From Planctomycetota bacterium (GTDB taxonomy: Bacteria > Planctomycetota > UBA1135 > GCA-002686595): DNA of 64,000 nucleotides. The translations under genes and the position numbers were made by a program. This document shows, one piece after another, positions 34,867-43,436 of this stretch. The stretch spans positions 1 through 64,000 of the forward strand of contig JAEUIA010000054.1 of the NCBI GenBank assembly GCA_016795245.1, read 5' to 3'. Under the pieces are notes generated by a model. That model was not told the origin of the DNA and ran no database searches. It saw only the letters and a program-made list of their open reading frames with translations. Position 1 is the first letter of the stretch; each line of letters starts with the position of its first letter.

Positions 34867-35597
34867 TGATCGTCAGCTTGATTTTGGCCTTGGGGCTGGG
34901 ACACGCGCCTTGGGAGCAGTCCCTCTCGACCCAGCAGCAGGCCACGGAGACGCAGTCCCCCGCATCGCTGGAGCCGACGGGTACGCAGTCCCGGCCTGCT
35001 TCGCGGGTTCCCTCGTGACCCTTGTGACCCGGTGAGGGCAGTTCGGTCCGTGGGGCCGACGACACATTACCGCTCGAGCGCTGGACGCTGGGTGCGCGTT
35101 TCGTCCCGGGCATTCCGGTCGATCGCGCGCGCGTGCGCACGACCTTGACGTACGCGCTCAACCCCGAGTTGCGCCTGGGCGTCGAGTACAACCCGCTCGC
35201 CGACGACGTGGGCGTGCTCGCGAACTGGCGCGCGGTCAAGGAGACCGAGAACACTCCGGCGCTGATGTTCGGCACGAGTTCGGATCGCATCGGCACGGAC
35301 TCCGGTCGGTCGTACTACGGCACGTTGAGCAAGGACCTCGAACACGCGATCGGGCTGCCGATCGCCCCGTACGCGGGCCTCTCGTACGGCGAGGCCGATG
35401 ACGAGCTCGTCGGCATCGGTGGCTTGTCGATCCGCTGGTCGGACAAGGTCTCGAGCGTACACCTGTGGGACGGGCACAACTTGCACCACGTGCTGGAGCG
35501 CTCCTTCGAACGCTCGTCGCTCGGTCTGGTCGTCGTCGATCTAGACGGGTCGTTCTACGTCGGCCTGAGTTGGAACATCTCGTTCGCAGGCCCTTGA
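34866..35597 (+). pseudogene. Interrupted exported beta-rich (barrel-like) protein gene
   Basis: Two open stretches lie in one frame. The first, from the ATG at 34866, starts with an apparent signal peptide (MIVSLILALGLGHAPWEQ) and then a Gln/Thr/Ser-rich low-complexity tail. It stops at 35016-35018, with a second in-frame stop at 35025-35027. From 35028 the same frame is open to 35597 and encodes a beta-rich sequence ending LGLVVVDLDGSFYVGLSWNI, typical of outer-membrane-like barrels. The 34920-35030 stretch holds a 10-bp direct repeat (ACGCAGTCCC at 34950-34959 and 34983-34992) and a GTGACCC pair. This suggests a short repeat insertion into a once continuous gene. Alternatively, the downstream part could start at GTG 35133, and the upstream part could be a separate peptide. 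Confidence 0.55.
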
Positions 35598-35627
35598 GTT
35601 TCGTCGGCGTCGCGGCCTGATCGGGGT

Positions 35628-37007
35628 TCAGCGGTCCGCGCGATCGAACGGCCCGATGCGCGCAGCCTCGGCGTCGCGCAACACGAGCACGAAACCGTCG
35701 GGCGAGTAATAGAAGTCGCGCCAATACTTCTCTGCCAATTCGTCGATCGAGAGGCCGCGCACGAGGTCCGCTTCGAAGGCTTCGGCCTTGGCACGCCGCG
35801 CCGTGCCTTCGCGCTCGCCGGAGCGAAAGTTCGGGAGAAAACTCGCCGCCGAGATCGCGAACAACACGAACGCGAGGAGCTTGCCGCTCCTGCGCGACCA
35901 CGCGAGGCAGGCGGCCGCGAAGAGGGCGCACCACATCGGCGCCGCAACCATTCCGTAGCGCTCGAGCAATCCCGCGCCGTCACCGTCCATCGCGCGACCG
36001 TAGCCGACCGCCAGCGCCGTTCCGCCCATGGCCACGATCACGACGCTGATGCCTACCGCGCGCGCGTAGCTCGTGTCTGATTCGGTTCGCGCGCGAGCGA
36101 GCAACCAGAGCGCCCATACGGCGAGCACCGCGAACACCCACGGCGCAGTCGCACGCAGCGAGACCGCCGTCTCCCCCACGCCGCGCGTCAAGAACTGGAG
36201 CGCAGTCTCGACCAGCAATCCCGGCGGAGGCCTGCGAAAGCCGGGCAGAAACGTGTAGTCGACGAAGTACCCGATCGTGATCACGAGCGTTCCAAGCAAG
36301 GCCGCGACGGCGATCCGTCCGGTCCAACGGTCGACGGCGGCAACGGATCGGCGCGCGGAAAAGTACACGAGCGCGAACCAGCCCATCCAAGCGACGGAGT
36401 GCGGCAGTCCGATACCGCCCGTGAGCGGCATCGCCCACGCGACGAGGGCCAGCATGGCGACACGCCCGGGGCCTGGACGTTCATCACCGGTCGCGAGCAG
36501 CACGAGTCCGATGACGGCGATCGCGGCCGGGATCGAGAACGCGAGCTGGAACGAGTTGAGCACGTTCTCCGACTGCGCGCCGTTCATCCATAGGAGAGGA
36601 AAGAAGGCGTCCGTGAAGTGCGCTCGGCCGCGCAGGCGGCGCGCCATGCGGACGGTCAGCCAGGCCGACGCCGCGAGCAAGGCCACAGTGACGAAGGTCC
36701 CGGCGCGTATGTCATGCGTCCCGCCGACGGAGGCGACGTACGCGACCTTCGCCAGCGGAATGCGGTGTTCGTTGTGAACCCACCAATACCACGCTGCCGG
36801 AAACTGCTCGTCCGGTCGCAGTTTCGCCAGCATGATCCAGTCGTCGTTGAACGGGACCTGCGTGCCGTACACGAGGACCTGACGCACGAGGAGCGCGAGC
36901 ATCACGAGCCAGGCGAGAGCCGTGAATCGCGCCGCCGGGTCGTCGCCGGCTAGGGACGCGATGCGCCTCCAGAACGCGCGGATCGGAGGGTTCGGCGCCT
37001 CGGGCAT
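35628..37007 (-). CDS. Polytopic membrane protein, GT-C glycosyltransferase-like
   Basis: This 459-aa integral membrane protein has around nine or ten hydrophobic segments (for example AWLVMLALLVRQVLV, FVTVALLAASAWLTV and AAIAVIGLVLLAT). A soluble C-terminal tail of about 60 residues follows. The first large extracytoplasmic loop has NDDWIMLAKL then WYWWVHNEHRIPLAK. Acidic residues in that loop are where GT-C enzymes that use polyprenyl-phosphate sugars place their catalytic Asp. The family is not certain. It is divergent from the WalW-type gene with only 40 bp between starts, so it probably belongs to the same surface-carbohydrate locus. Confidence 0.75.
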   Translation of the reverse strand: MPEAPNPPIRAFWRRIASLAGDDPAARFTALAWLVMLALLVRQVLVYGTQVPFNDDWIMLAKLRPDEQFPAAWYWWVHNEHRIPLAKVAYVASVGGTHDIRAGTFVTVALLAASAWLTVRMARRLRGRAHFTDAFFPLLWMNGAQSENVLNSFQLAFSIPAAIAVIGLVLLATGDERPGPGRVAMLALVAWAMPLTGGIGLPHSVAWMGWFALVYFSARRSVAAVDRWTGRIAVAALLGTLVITIGYFVDYTFLPGFRRPPPGLLVETALQFLTRGVGETAVSLRATAPWVFAVLAVWALWLLARARTESDTSYARAVGISVVIVAMGGTALAVGYGRAMDGDGAGLLERYGMVAAPMWCALFAAACLAWSRRSGKLLAFVLFAISAASFLPNFRSGEREGTARRAKAEAFEADLVRGLSIDELAEKYWRDFYYSPDGFVLVLRDAEAARIGPFDRADR

Positions 37008-37047
37008 CTACGTGAATCCTGTCCTCTGATACGCTGCACTGTCCAGC

Positions 37048-38097
37048 ATGCCGAGCACCAGGCCCATCGGGACCCCCTTCGCACCGCCGTCCGCCGCGGA
37101 TCGCGCTCAAGTCGCAGTCGCAGATCGACCCGGCCTGCTCGTGGTCGTCGACACGGAAGAGGAGTTCGACTGGAGCGCCGGATTCGATCGCAAGAACACG
37201 TCTGTCGAGCACATGCGCGAGATCGGGCTCCTGCAAGCCGTGTTCGACGAGGCGCGCGTCGTGCCCTTGTACGTCGTCGACTATCCGATCGCGACGCAGG
37301 CGACGAGCCTCGCTCCGCTGCGCGAATTCCTCGCGTCCGGCCGCTGTGAAATCGGCGCGCACCTGCATCCGTGGGTATCGCCGCCATTCGAGGAAGAGGT
37401 CAACGCGCACAACAGCTATCCGGGCAATCTGCCGCCAGCTTTGGAACGCGCCAAGCTCGCGCAACTCGTCGACGCGATCGAGAAAGGCTTCGGCGTGCGA
37501 CCGCGCGCGTACAAGGCCGGACGCTACGGCGCCGGACCGGAAACGCCGCGCATCCTGGGCGAGCTCGGCCTCGACATCGACATCTCGCCCTGTCCCCCGT
37601 TCGACCTGAGCGGCGACGGCGGTCCCGACTGGTCGAGTTTTCCGTGCGAGCCGTTCTGGATCGGCGAGCGGAAAAACGTGCTGTCGATTCCGAACACCGG
37701 CGCCTATGTCGGTTTCGTGAAGGACGGCGCGCACGGCCTGTACCGCCTCGCGAACTCCGCCGCGCTCAGGTGGGCGCGCGCCGGTGGGATTCTGTCACGC
37801 ATCGGCGCGGTCGAGCGGCTGTTTCTCTCGCCGGAGGGCTATTCGTTCCAGGACCTGCGTCGCTTGACGCTGTCGCTGCGCGAGCGCGGTGTCGCGCATT
37901 TCACGTTCAGCCTGCACAGCCCGTCGATTCGACCGGGTTGCACGAGCTATGTGACGAGTCTGGCCGATCGGGAAAAGTTCCTCGACACCTGCCGCCGATA
38001 TTTTGAGTTCTTCGCGGGCGAAATCGGGGGCGTCGCGACCACGGCGACGGAGCTCCACGCCCGAGCGACAGCGAACAAGGGAACGAAACACGCGTGA
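37048..38097 (+). CDS. WalW-type polysaccharide deacetylase-like protein
   Basis: This 349-aa protein resembles WalW of lipopolysaccharide loci and the NodB polysaccharide-deacetylase fold. The first metal-binding motif is LLVVVDTEEEFDW near residue 35, and the HxxxH-like motif is EIGAHLHPW near residue 102. A later stretch YKAGRYGAGPETPRIL and a terminal HFTFSLHSPS match the barrel strands. It probably removes acyl groups from a surface sugar precursor, in the cytoplasm since no signal peptide is seen. The stop overlaps the GTG of the carbamoyltransferase gene (GTGA), which strongly suggests a shared pathway. Confidence 0.85.
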   Translation: MPSTRPIGTPFAPPSAADRAQVAVADRPGLLVVVDTEEEFDWSAGFDRKNTSVEHMREIGLLQAVFDEARVVPLYVVDYPIATQATSLAPLREFLASGRCEIGAHLHPWVSPPFEEEVNAHNSYPGNLPPALERAKLAQLVDAIEKGFGVRPRAYKAGRYGAGPETPRILGELGLDIDISPCPPFDLSGDGGPDWSSFPCEPFWIGERKNVLSIPNTGAYVGFVKDGAHGLYRLANSAALRWARAGGILSRIGAVERLFLSPEGYSFQDLRRLTLSLRERGVAHFTFSLHSPSIRPGCTSYVTSLADREKFLDTCRRYFEFFAGEIGGVATTATELHARATANKGTKHA

Positions 38098-39971
38098 AAA
38101 TCCTCGGCATCTCCCCTCTGGACAAGGACTCGACCGCTTCGCTGGTGGAGGACGGACGCATCTTGTTCGCCGCCGGGGAAGAGCGCTTCAGCCGCGTGAA
38201 GCAGCACTCCGGGTTTCCGCGCGAGGCGATCAAGGCCGCACTCGAGTGGACCGGCACGAGTCCAGATCAGATCGACGCCGTCGCGTACGCATTTCTACCG
38301 TGGGACAAGGAGACCGAGCTCATCCAGACGGCGCTGGAGGAAGAGGCTCAGTTCCTGCGCGATTTCCGCGAGCCGAATCTGCAAGCGATGCTCGAGGAAG
38401 CCGAAGCGCGCGTGCCGCAGCGCAACTCGCCCGTGCACGGACTGAAGGATCCGAATCAGCGCATGTCCAAGGGCTCGGTGAAGGAGCTCTTCTACCGCTT
38501 CGCGGGCGGCGAGCGCGGCTTGTCGCGCTCGGTAGCGCTGCGCGCCTCGGCGGATTGGGGCCGGCGCGCGAGCGAAGATCACCAGAAGTGGCAGGCCGAA
38601 CTCGAGGCCGGACTGCGCGAGTTCGGATTGCTGGACAAGCTCAAGCGCGGCGAACACCACCTGTCGCACTCGGCCAACGCGTACCTCGCGAGCGGTTTCG
38701 AGCGCGCGCTGATCGTCACGCTCGACGGCTACGGCTCGGGGCTCGCGGGTTCGGTCAGCCTGGGTGAAAACGGCCGCATCCGGCGCCTGCACAACCTGCG
38801 CTTCCCCCATTCGCTGGGCACCTTCTACGAGATGGTGACGAGCGCCCTCGGTTTCCATCCGGACCGTCACGCGGGCAAGATCGTCGGTCTCGCGGCCTAC
38901 GGCGACACGCGCGTGCTCGCCGACGTGCTGCTCGCGCGGGTGCAGCAGACTCCGGGCGACTTCAAGCTGGTCGAGAACCTGAACGTGCGCTTCGCCCAGC
39001 ACCTCGCCGCGCGCTTTCCGATGATCGACGTCGCGGCGGCGTACCAGCACGTGCTCGAAGTACTGGCGACGGAATTGGTGCGCCACTGGGTCGCGAAGAC
39101 CGGCGTCGACCACGTCGTCCTGTCCGGCGGCGTGACCGCCAACGTCAAGATGAACCAGCGCATCCACGCGCTCGACGGAGTCAAGGCTTCGTTCGTGTAC
39201 CCGAACATGGGCGACGGCGGCTGCGGTTCAGGCCTCGCGATGCTGTACTCGTGGCCCGGCGGCGTGAAGGAATCGATCCACGACGCCTACTTCGGCCCGA
39301 GCTATTCAGCGGAGGCGATCGAGGCCGAACTGAAGAAGGCTTCGCTGCGCTACGAGCGATCCGAACAACTGACCGCCGAAGTCGCGCAGCGCATCCACGC
39401 CGGCGAAGTCATCGGGAGATTCGACGGCCGCATGGAATACGGACCGCGCGCGCTCGGCAATCGCACGATCATGTATCACGCGCGCGAGCCCGAGGTGAAC
39501 CAGTGGCTGAACAAGCGCCTGGGTCGCACGGAGTTCATGCCTTTCGCGCCCGTGACCTTGTGGGAAGCGCGCGAACGCTGCTACGTCAACCTGGCCGGTG
39601 CCGAGCACACCGCCGAATTCATGACGATGACCTTCGATTGCACACCGTTCATGCGCGCGAATTGTCCGGCCGCCGTGCACGTCGACGGCACCGCGCGCCC
39701 GCAGTTGATCCGGCGCGAGGTCAATCCGGGCTACTACGACATCCTCAAGGAGTACGAGAAGCTGTCGGGCATCCCGAGCTTGATCAACACGAGCTTCAAC
39801 ATGCACGAGGAACCGATCGTGTGCTCGCCAAACGACGCCGTGCGCGCGTTCCTGCTCGGCAACCTCGACGGCCTCGCGATCGGCCCGTTTTTCGTGCCGC
39901 ACCCCGAGCGCGCTTCGTCGCGGGCTGGAGAGACGACGAAGAAAACGGCAGCGCTGGAAACGCGCTCCTGA
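38094..39971 (+). CDS. NodU/CmcH family O-carbamoyltransferase
   Basis: This 625-aa enzyme transfers a carbamoyl group from carbamoyl phosphate to a sugar or other hydroxyl, as NodU does on Nod factors. The N-terminal ILGISPLDKDSTASLVEDG and AAGEERFSRVK are the family start. GEHHLSHSANAYLAS holds His188 and His189 of the metal-binding Kae1-like domain, and LSGGVTANVKMN and GDGGCGSGLAM follow. The C-terminal YrdC-like part has EYGPRALGNRTIM and EFMPFAPVTLWE, where ATP/carbamoyl-AMP chemistry occurs. The start is GTG at 38094. With the WalW gene it suggests a carbamoylated, partly deacylated surface glycan. Confidence 0.92.
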   Translation: MKILGISPLDKDSTASLVEDGRILFAAGEERFSRVKQHSGFPREAIKAALEWTGTSPDQIDAVAYAFLPWDKETELIQTALEEEAQFLRDFREPNLQAMLEEAEARVPQRNSPVHGLKDPNQRMSKGSVKELFYRFAGGERGLSRSVALRASADWGRRASEDHQKWQAELEAGLREFGLLDKLKRGEHHLSHSANAYLASGFERALIVTLDGYGSGLAGSVSLGENGRIRRLHNLRFPHSLGTFYEMVTSALGFHPDRHAGKIVGLAAYGDTRVLADVLLARVQQTPGDFKLVENLNVRFAQHLAARFPMIDVAAAYQHVLEVLATELVRHWVAKTGVDHVVLSGGVTANVKMNQRIHALDGVKASFVYPNMGDGGCGSGLAMLYSWPGGVKESIHDAYFGPSYSAEAIEAELKKASLRYERSEQLTAEVAQRIHAGEVIGRFDGRMEYGPRALGNRTIMYHAREPEVNQWLNKRLGRTEFMPFAPVTLWEARERCYVNLAGAEHTAEFMTMTFDCTPFMRANCPAAVHVDGTARPQLIRREVNPGYYDILKEYEKLSGIPSLINTSFNMHEEPIVCSPNDAVRAFLLGNLDGLAIGPFFVPHPERASSRAGETTKKTAALETRS

Positions 39972-39980
39972 GCCGCGTCC

Positions 39981-41684
39981 TCAGGGCAGAACGGTCACGC
40001 GCATCCAGCTCTCCGAGAACTGGCGTGGCACGAGGGTGAAGCCCTGGAAAAACGTCGGCACACCAATCGAACTCGGTGACGTGGGCAGATCGTATTGATA
40101 CGTCACCTGGCCGTTCGCATCAGCTACACCGATCGGTCGGGTCACCATCGTCGTGCGATCCAGGTAGAGCGCGCCCCCGATCCCGTGCAAGACTGTTGCG
40201 ATGCCCGGGCGCGGAGCGTTGATCAGAAAGCAAGGCGAGAGCGGTGCGGAGCCGCCGAGCGTAAAGCGCACCTTGTCTCCCAACCGCGGGATGCCCTTCA
40301 CGACGAAGTCCTCGTCCTCGAACCGGTACAGTTCAATGCTCCCGCCACCGGCGTAGGTGTTGGCGTGCACGGCCTTGGTTCCGGCGACGACGCGGCTGCC
40401 GTCCGAGCTGATGTCGACGTCGTACACGGAGCCGGGGTAGTCGTACGTGTGGACCGGCGTGTTCTGGAATCGGCGGTAGAGGCGGAGCTCCGGAACCAGG
40501 CCGAGTTCATCGCCCCACAGACCCACGACGAAGCGCTGGCCGTCGTCCGCCACCGCGATGTCCGACACGATGTTCTGGAAGGTCCCGGCGCCGGTGACGG
40601 TCTCGGACATCGTCAGCTGCCTGCTCGGGATGTCGAGCGCCTGGATGGTGACGGAGAGATTGAAATCCCAGTGATTGAAGCCCGCCACCAGGGTCGAACC
40701 GTCAGCCGAGATGTCGATGCGCCCGCACACGGTCTGACCGGGCAGAGTCATCTGGTGGATGTGCGCGTAGCCGCCGCCGGCCTGGCGCTCGAAGATATCG
40801 AGCTTGTTGAACCCACCGTACGCGAACACCCGTCCATTGCCCGAGATCGCGTGGCAGTCGAGCGAGTTGAACAACGCATAGGTCGCGATCGTCGTGCGCG
40901 TGGCGACGTCCCACAGGGTGCAGGTCGATGAAGTCGCCCAGTACAAGGTCGAACCGTCGTCGGACAGGAGGAGCGAGCGCAGCTGCGGTCCGGCCGGGAG
41001 CGTCGCGGTGTAGACGGGAACACCCGAAAACGGATCGAAGATCGCGAGGCGCAAGGCGCCTAGCGTGTCGAGCATCCCCGCCATGATCTTGGAGCCGTCG
41101 CGAGAAACGAGCGCGCGCGCGGGACCGTAGCTCGGAACAGGAAACTGGTAGGTCCAGTTCGGCGTCGAGTTCGCGGTGCCGTACCTGGTGATGATGATGT
41201 TGCGCGGACCGGTGACACCGCTCACGGGGATCTGCCGGCACGAAACGAACACCGCGTTTTGAGCGGACGCCTCGACGCGCGCATCCTGACTCGTCCACAC
41301 CTGCGGATCCGACCACAGCGGCGCCAGCGGCATCGCATCGATGCCCGATACGAGTTGCGCACGATCCGTTGCGGTGTCGAATTCGCTGAAGACCAGCTCG
41401 CCGAATTGCCCCAGCGCGACGGTCCTGCCGATCCATCCCTGGCCCGCGTCGGATTGACTCCACACGGCACCTGCGCCGAGGGCCTGGATCGCGACGGGCG
41501 TCACCACCGGTGCCGGCGGCAGGAGCGGGACTTGCGCGCGCGACTCGTCGATCCACGCATTCGTGCCGTCGACGTTGTAGTGACTGCGCAAGCCCTCCAC
41601 GGTCGCTTGCGCAAACGCGGTCGCGCTGAGCGCGAAACAAAGCATCGCCGTCCCGACGGAAGCGGGGCGCGGAAGTCTGTGCAT
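39981..41684 (-). CDS. Secreted WD40/YVTN-like beta-propeller protein
   Basis: This 567-aa protein has a signal peptide (PRPASVGTAMLCFALSATAFAQ). About seven repeats follow in which SRDGSKIMAG, SDDGSTLYWA, SGNGRVFAYG, SADGSTLVAG, ADDGQRFVVG and SSDGSRVVAG mark the blades, the pattern of a WD40/YVTN propeller. The C-terminal roughly 110 residues form another beta domain ending FFQGFTLVPRQFSESWMRVTVLP, a tail often seen in Planctomycetota exoproteins. No enzyme motif is present. The ATG at 41684 is preferred to an upstream in-frame start because it gives the signal peptide. It is convergent with the carbamoyltransferase gene (9 nt between stops). Confidence 0.83.
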   Translation of the reverse strand: MHRLPRPASVGTAMLCFALSATAFAQATVEGLRSHYNVDGTNAWIDESRAQVPLLPPAPVVTPVAIQALGAGAVWSQSDAGQGWIGRTVALGQFGELVFSEFDTATDRAQLVSGIDAMPLAPLWSDPQVWTSQDARVEASAQNAVFVSCRQIPVSGVTGPRNIIITRYGTANSTPNWTYQFPVPSYGPARALVSRDGSKIMAGMLDTLGALRLAIFDPFSGVPVYTATLPAGPQLRSLLLSDDGSTLYWATSSTCTLWDVATRTTIATYALFNSLDCHAISGNGRVFAYGGFNKLDIFERQAGGGYAHIHQMTLPGQTVCGRIDISADGSTLVAGFNHWDFNLSVTIQALDIPSRQLTMSETVTGAGTFQNIVSDIAVADDGQRFVVGLWGDELGLVPELRLYRRFQNTPVHTYDYPGSVYDVDISSDGSRVVAGTKAVHANTYAGGGSIELYRFEDEDFVVKGIPRLGDKVRFTLGGSAPLSPCFLINAPRPGIATVLHGIGGALYLDRTTMVTRPIGVADANGQVTYQYDLPTSPSSIGVPTFFQGFTLVPRQFSESWMRVTVLP

Positions 41685-41829
41685 GGGGAACCCGGGGGAG
41701 AGAGGGAGAGAACTCGGAGGGAGAGCTCCGAAACCCGTTAGGCGGCCTGCGGGTATCCCCCGATGGTAGCCCCAAGGTGACGGACCCGAAAGCCCCGCCG
41801 TGGCATTAAAAAACCTCCCGCGGCCCCCC

Positions 41830-41869
41830 AAAAAAACAGCGGACGGCCCCGATGTTCTCGGAGCCGTCC
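41830..41869 (-). terminator. Strong intrinsic terminator
   Basis: On the minus strand bases 41869-41841 fold into a GC-rich stem: GGACGGC pairs with GCCGTCC and CCGA pairs with TCGG, joined by a U-G wobble, with a 5-nt loop. A run of seven T follows about 4 nt after the stem (41836-41830). It lies 59 nt downstream of the stop of the leftward Ig-like protein gene (41928), so it ends that transcript. Confidence 0.82.
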
Positions 41870-41927
41870 CTGGATTCAATCCCACAGGCGCCGAGCTCGA
41901 GCCCGACGCCGTGGCGAGGTGCCTAGA

Positions 41928-43220
41928 TCACATACCGTCGATCGTGAAGGGGAACGTCATGTAACGCTCGCCCTGCGCGTCGCTGAAGGTCGCCAGGCTC
42001 TGGTGGATCCCGTTGAAGGATTCGAACAGGGAGCCCGTGACGATCTGACCCGGGTGCACCGTCACTTGCAGACGCTGCGACCACTGGTCCGGGTTGGTCG
42101 GGAACAGGAGCGGGTTGCTCATGACCGTTTCCATGTGGAAGGTGAGCTGACCCCCGGTGAGGTTCGGGATGCGCAGGCTGGGGCGATCCACCATCGTCAC
42201 CGGGAAGATCAGACGCACGTTCGCGAGGTGCGACTGGAACAGCGTCCCACCGACGACCAGGCTGGAGGAGCCAGGGTGACGGCCGAGGAACTGGTAGCAC
42301 TCGGCGACCAGGATGCTGAGCTGGCAGGTGGCGGTGCGGTTGTGGTTGTCCGTGATCGTGAAGTTCACGACGTGCACACCGAGCTGGCCCACCGTCGGGG
42401 TCCAGTTGAAGGTACGGCAGACCGGGTTGCCCACGGCCGGAACCTGAGGCGACAGCGTCGCGCCGGCCGGCAGCGGTCCGGAGGTGATCGTGACAGTGTC
42501 ACCGGGGTTCGAGTCGCCGCCGCAGACCTGGAACGTGAAGGGCGCACCGGCGGTGGCCATCAGCGTCGTGTTGCAGGTCGGGGTCGGCGGGCCGAAGGTC
42601 GGCGGCGTGTTGACGAGGTAGGTGTAGCAGACCTGGACCTGGGCGTCGGCCATGGTCTGGAACTGCGTGATCAGGTTGCCGCTGCCGGTCGCGACCGAGC
42701 TGCCGACGGCCGTCACCGGAAGGGTGATGTTGCCCGGCAGTCCGGGAGGACCCGAGAAGAGGACGAGGTCCGACGCCGGGGGCGGCGAGGTCACGTTGTT
42801 CGTGGCGAAGGCGTTGATGCCGAGGTGCGAGACACCCGAGGTGCCGCCGAAGTCGGTCGTGCCGTCGTAGGCCGAGAGCGAATCGTTGAAATTCGCGAGC
42901 GGAACCGTGACGACGAGCACCGACAGGTCGGGACGCGTGAGCGTCAGCGTCGCCTGGAAGTTCGTCTGCACGACGGTCGCGGCGGTGTCGAGGCTCTCGA
43001 TACGAACGGCACCTTGGATGTTGCCGGAGAGCACGAAGTTGATCGACTGCAGCGTTCCGAGCGCGGTGTCGAACTTCGACACGGACACGCTGTTGTTCCA
43101 GTTCGTGTTGACGAGCGGGAGGGACGAGTTGAAGCAAACGGTTTGGGTTTGCGCGGCCGCCGGAGCGGCGAACAGCGCAACGCCGAGGGCGAGGCCAGTG
43201 AGAACTGAGTAGCGGGACAT
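41928..43220 (-). CDS. Secreted choice-of-anchor-E-like protein with Ig/cadherin-like domain
   Basis: This 430-aa exported protein has a clean signal peptide (VLTGLALGVALFAAPAAA). Residues about 25-190 contain KFDTALGTLQSINFVLSG, a stretch typical of choice-of-anchor E domains in surface proteins. A later part has FGPPTPTCNTTL and FNWTPTVGQLGVHVVNFTITDNH, a putative-Ig/cadherin-like fold seen in repeat adhesins. The C-terminus is a further beta domain of unknown type. No anchor motif is seen. It is probably a surface or extracellular structural protein. It is followed by the strong terminator at 41830-41869. Confidence 0.82.
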   Translation of the reverse strand: MSRYSVLTGLALGVALFAAPAAAQTQTVCFNSSLPLVNTNWNNSVSVSKFDTALGTLQSINFVLSGNIQGAVRIESLDTAATVVQTNFQATLTLTRPDLSVLVVTVPLANFNDSLSAYDGTTDFGGTSGVSHLGINAFATNNVTSPPPASDLVLFSGPPGLPGNITLPVTAVGSSVATGSGNLITQFQTMADAQVQVCYTYLVNTPPTFGPPTPTCNTTLMATAGAPFTFQVCGGDSNPGDTVTITSGPLPAGATLSPQVPAVGNPVCRTFNWTPTVGQLGVHVVNFTITDNHNRTATCQLSILVAECYQFLGRHPGSSSLVVGGTLFQSHLANVRLIFPVTMVDRPSLRIPNLTGGQLTFHMETVMSNPLLFPTNPDQWSQRLQVTVHPGQIVTGSLFESFNGIHQSLATFSDAQGERYMTFPFTIDGM

Positions 43221-43436
43221 GGAGGAGGCTCCCTGACGTGAGGGGGAAAAGAGACCTGAGCGAGCGCTCGGGCCGGGACTGAATCTACCTTGATGCTATC
43301 GCAACCGGGGGGGTGCGCAAGACGTTCCGCACTGAAAAAACCAGCATGAAAGCGCACTAACGGCTCTGTTTGCCGGCCTGAAATCGCCTGCCGACCGCTG
43401 CAGGAGGCCCCAGTGCGCGCGGTGAGGTGCGCGCCG

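Noticed and set aside
41806-41836. A second A-rich/G-rich stretch next to the terminator
   Set aside because: The GC-rich part can pair only poorly; the neighbouring stem at 41841-41869 is far stronger and explains the site.
41919-43208. A 429-codon plus-strand frame opposite the Ig-like secreted protein
   Set aside because: The minus-strand gene has a signal peptide and clear domain motifs. The plus frame is an Arg/Glu/Val-biased shadow.
43283-43322. Possible sigma-70 promoter (TTGCGC, 16 nt, TAGCAT on the minus strand) upstream of the Ig-like gene
   Set aside because: It agrees with consensus at only about half of the positions and is not distinguishable from chance in GC-rich DNA.
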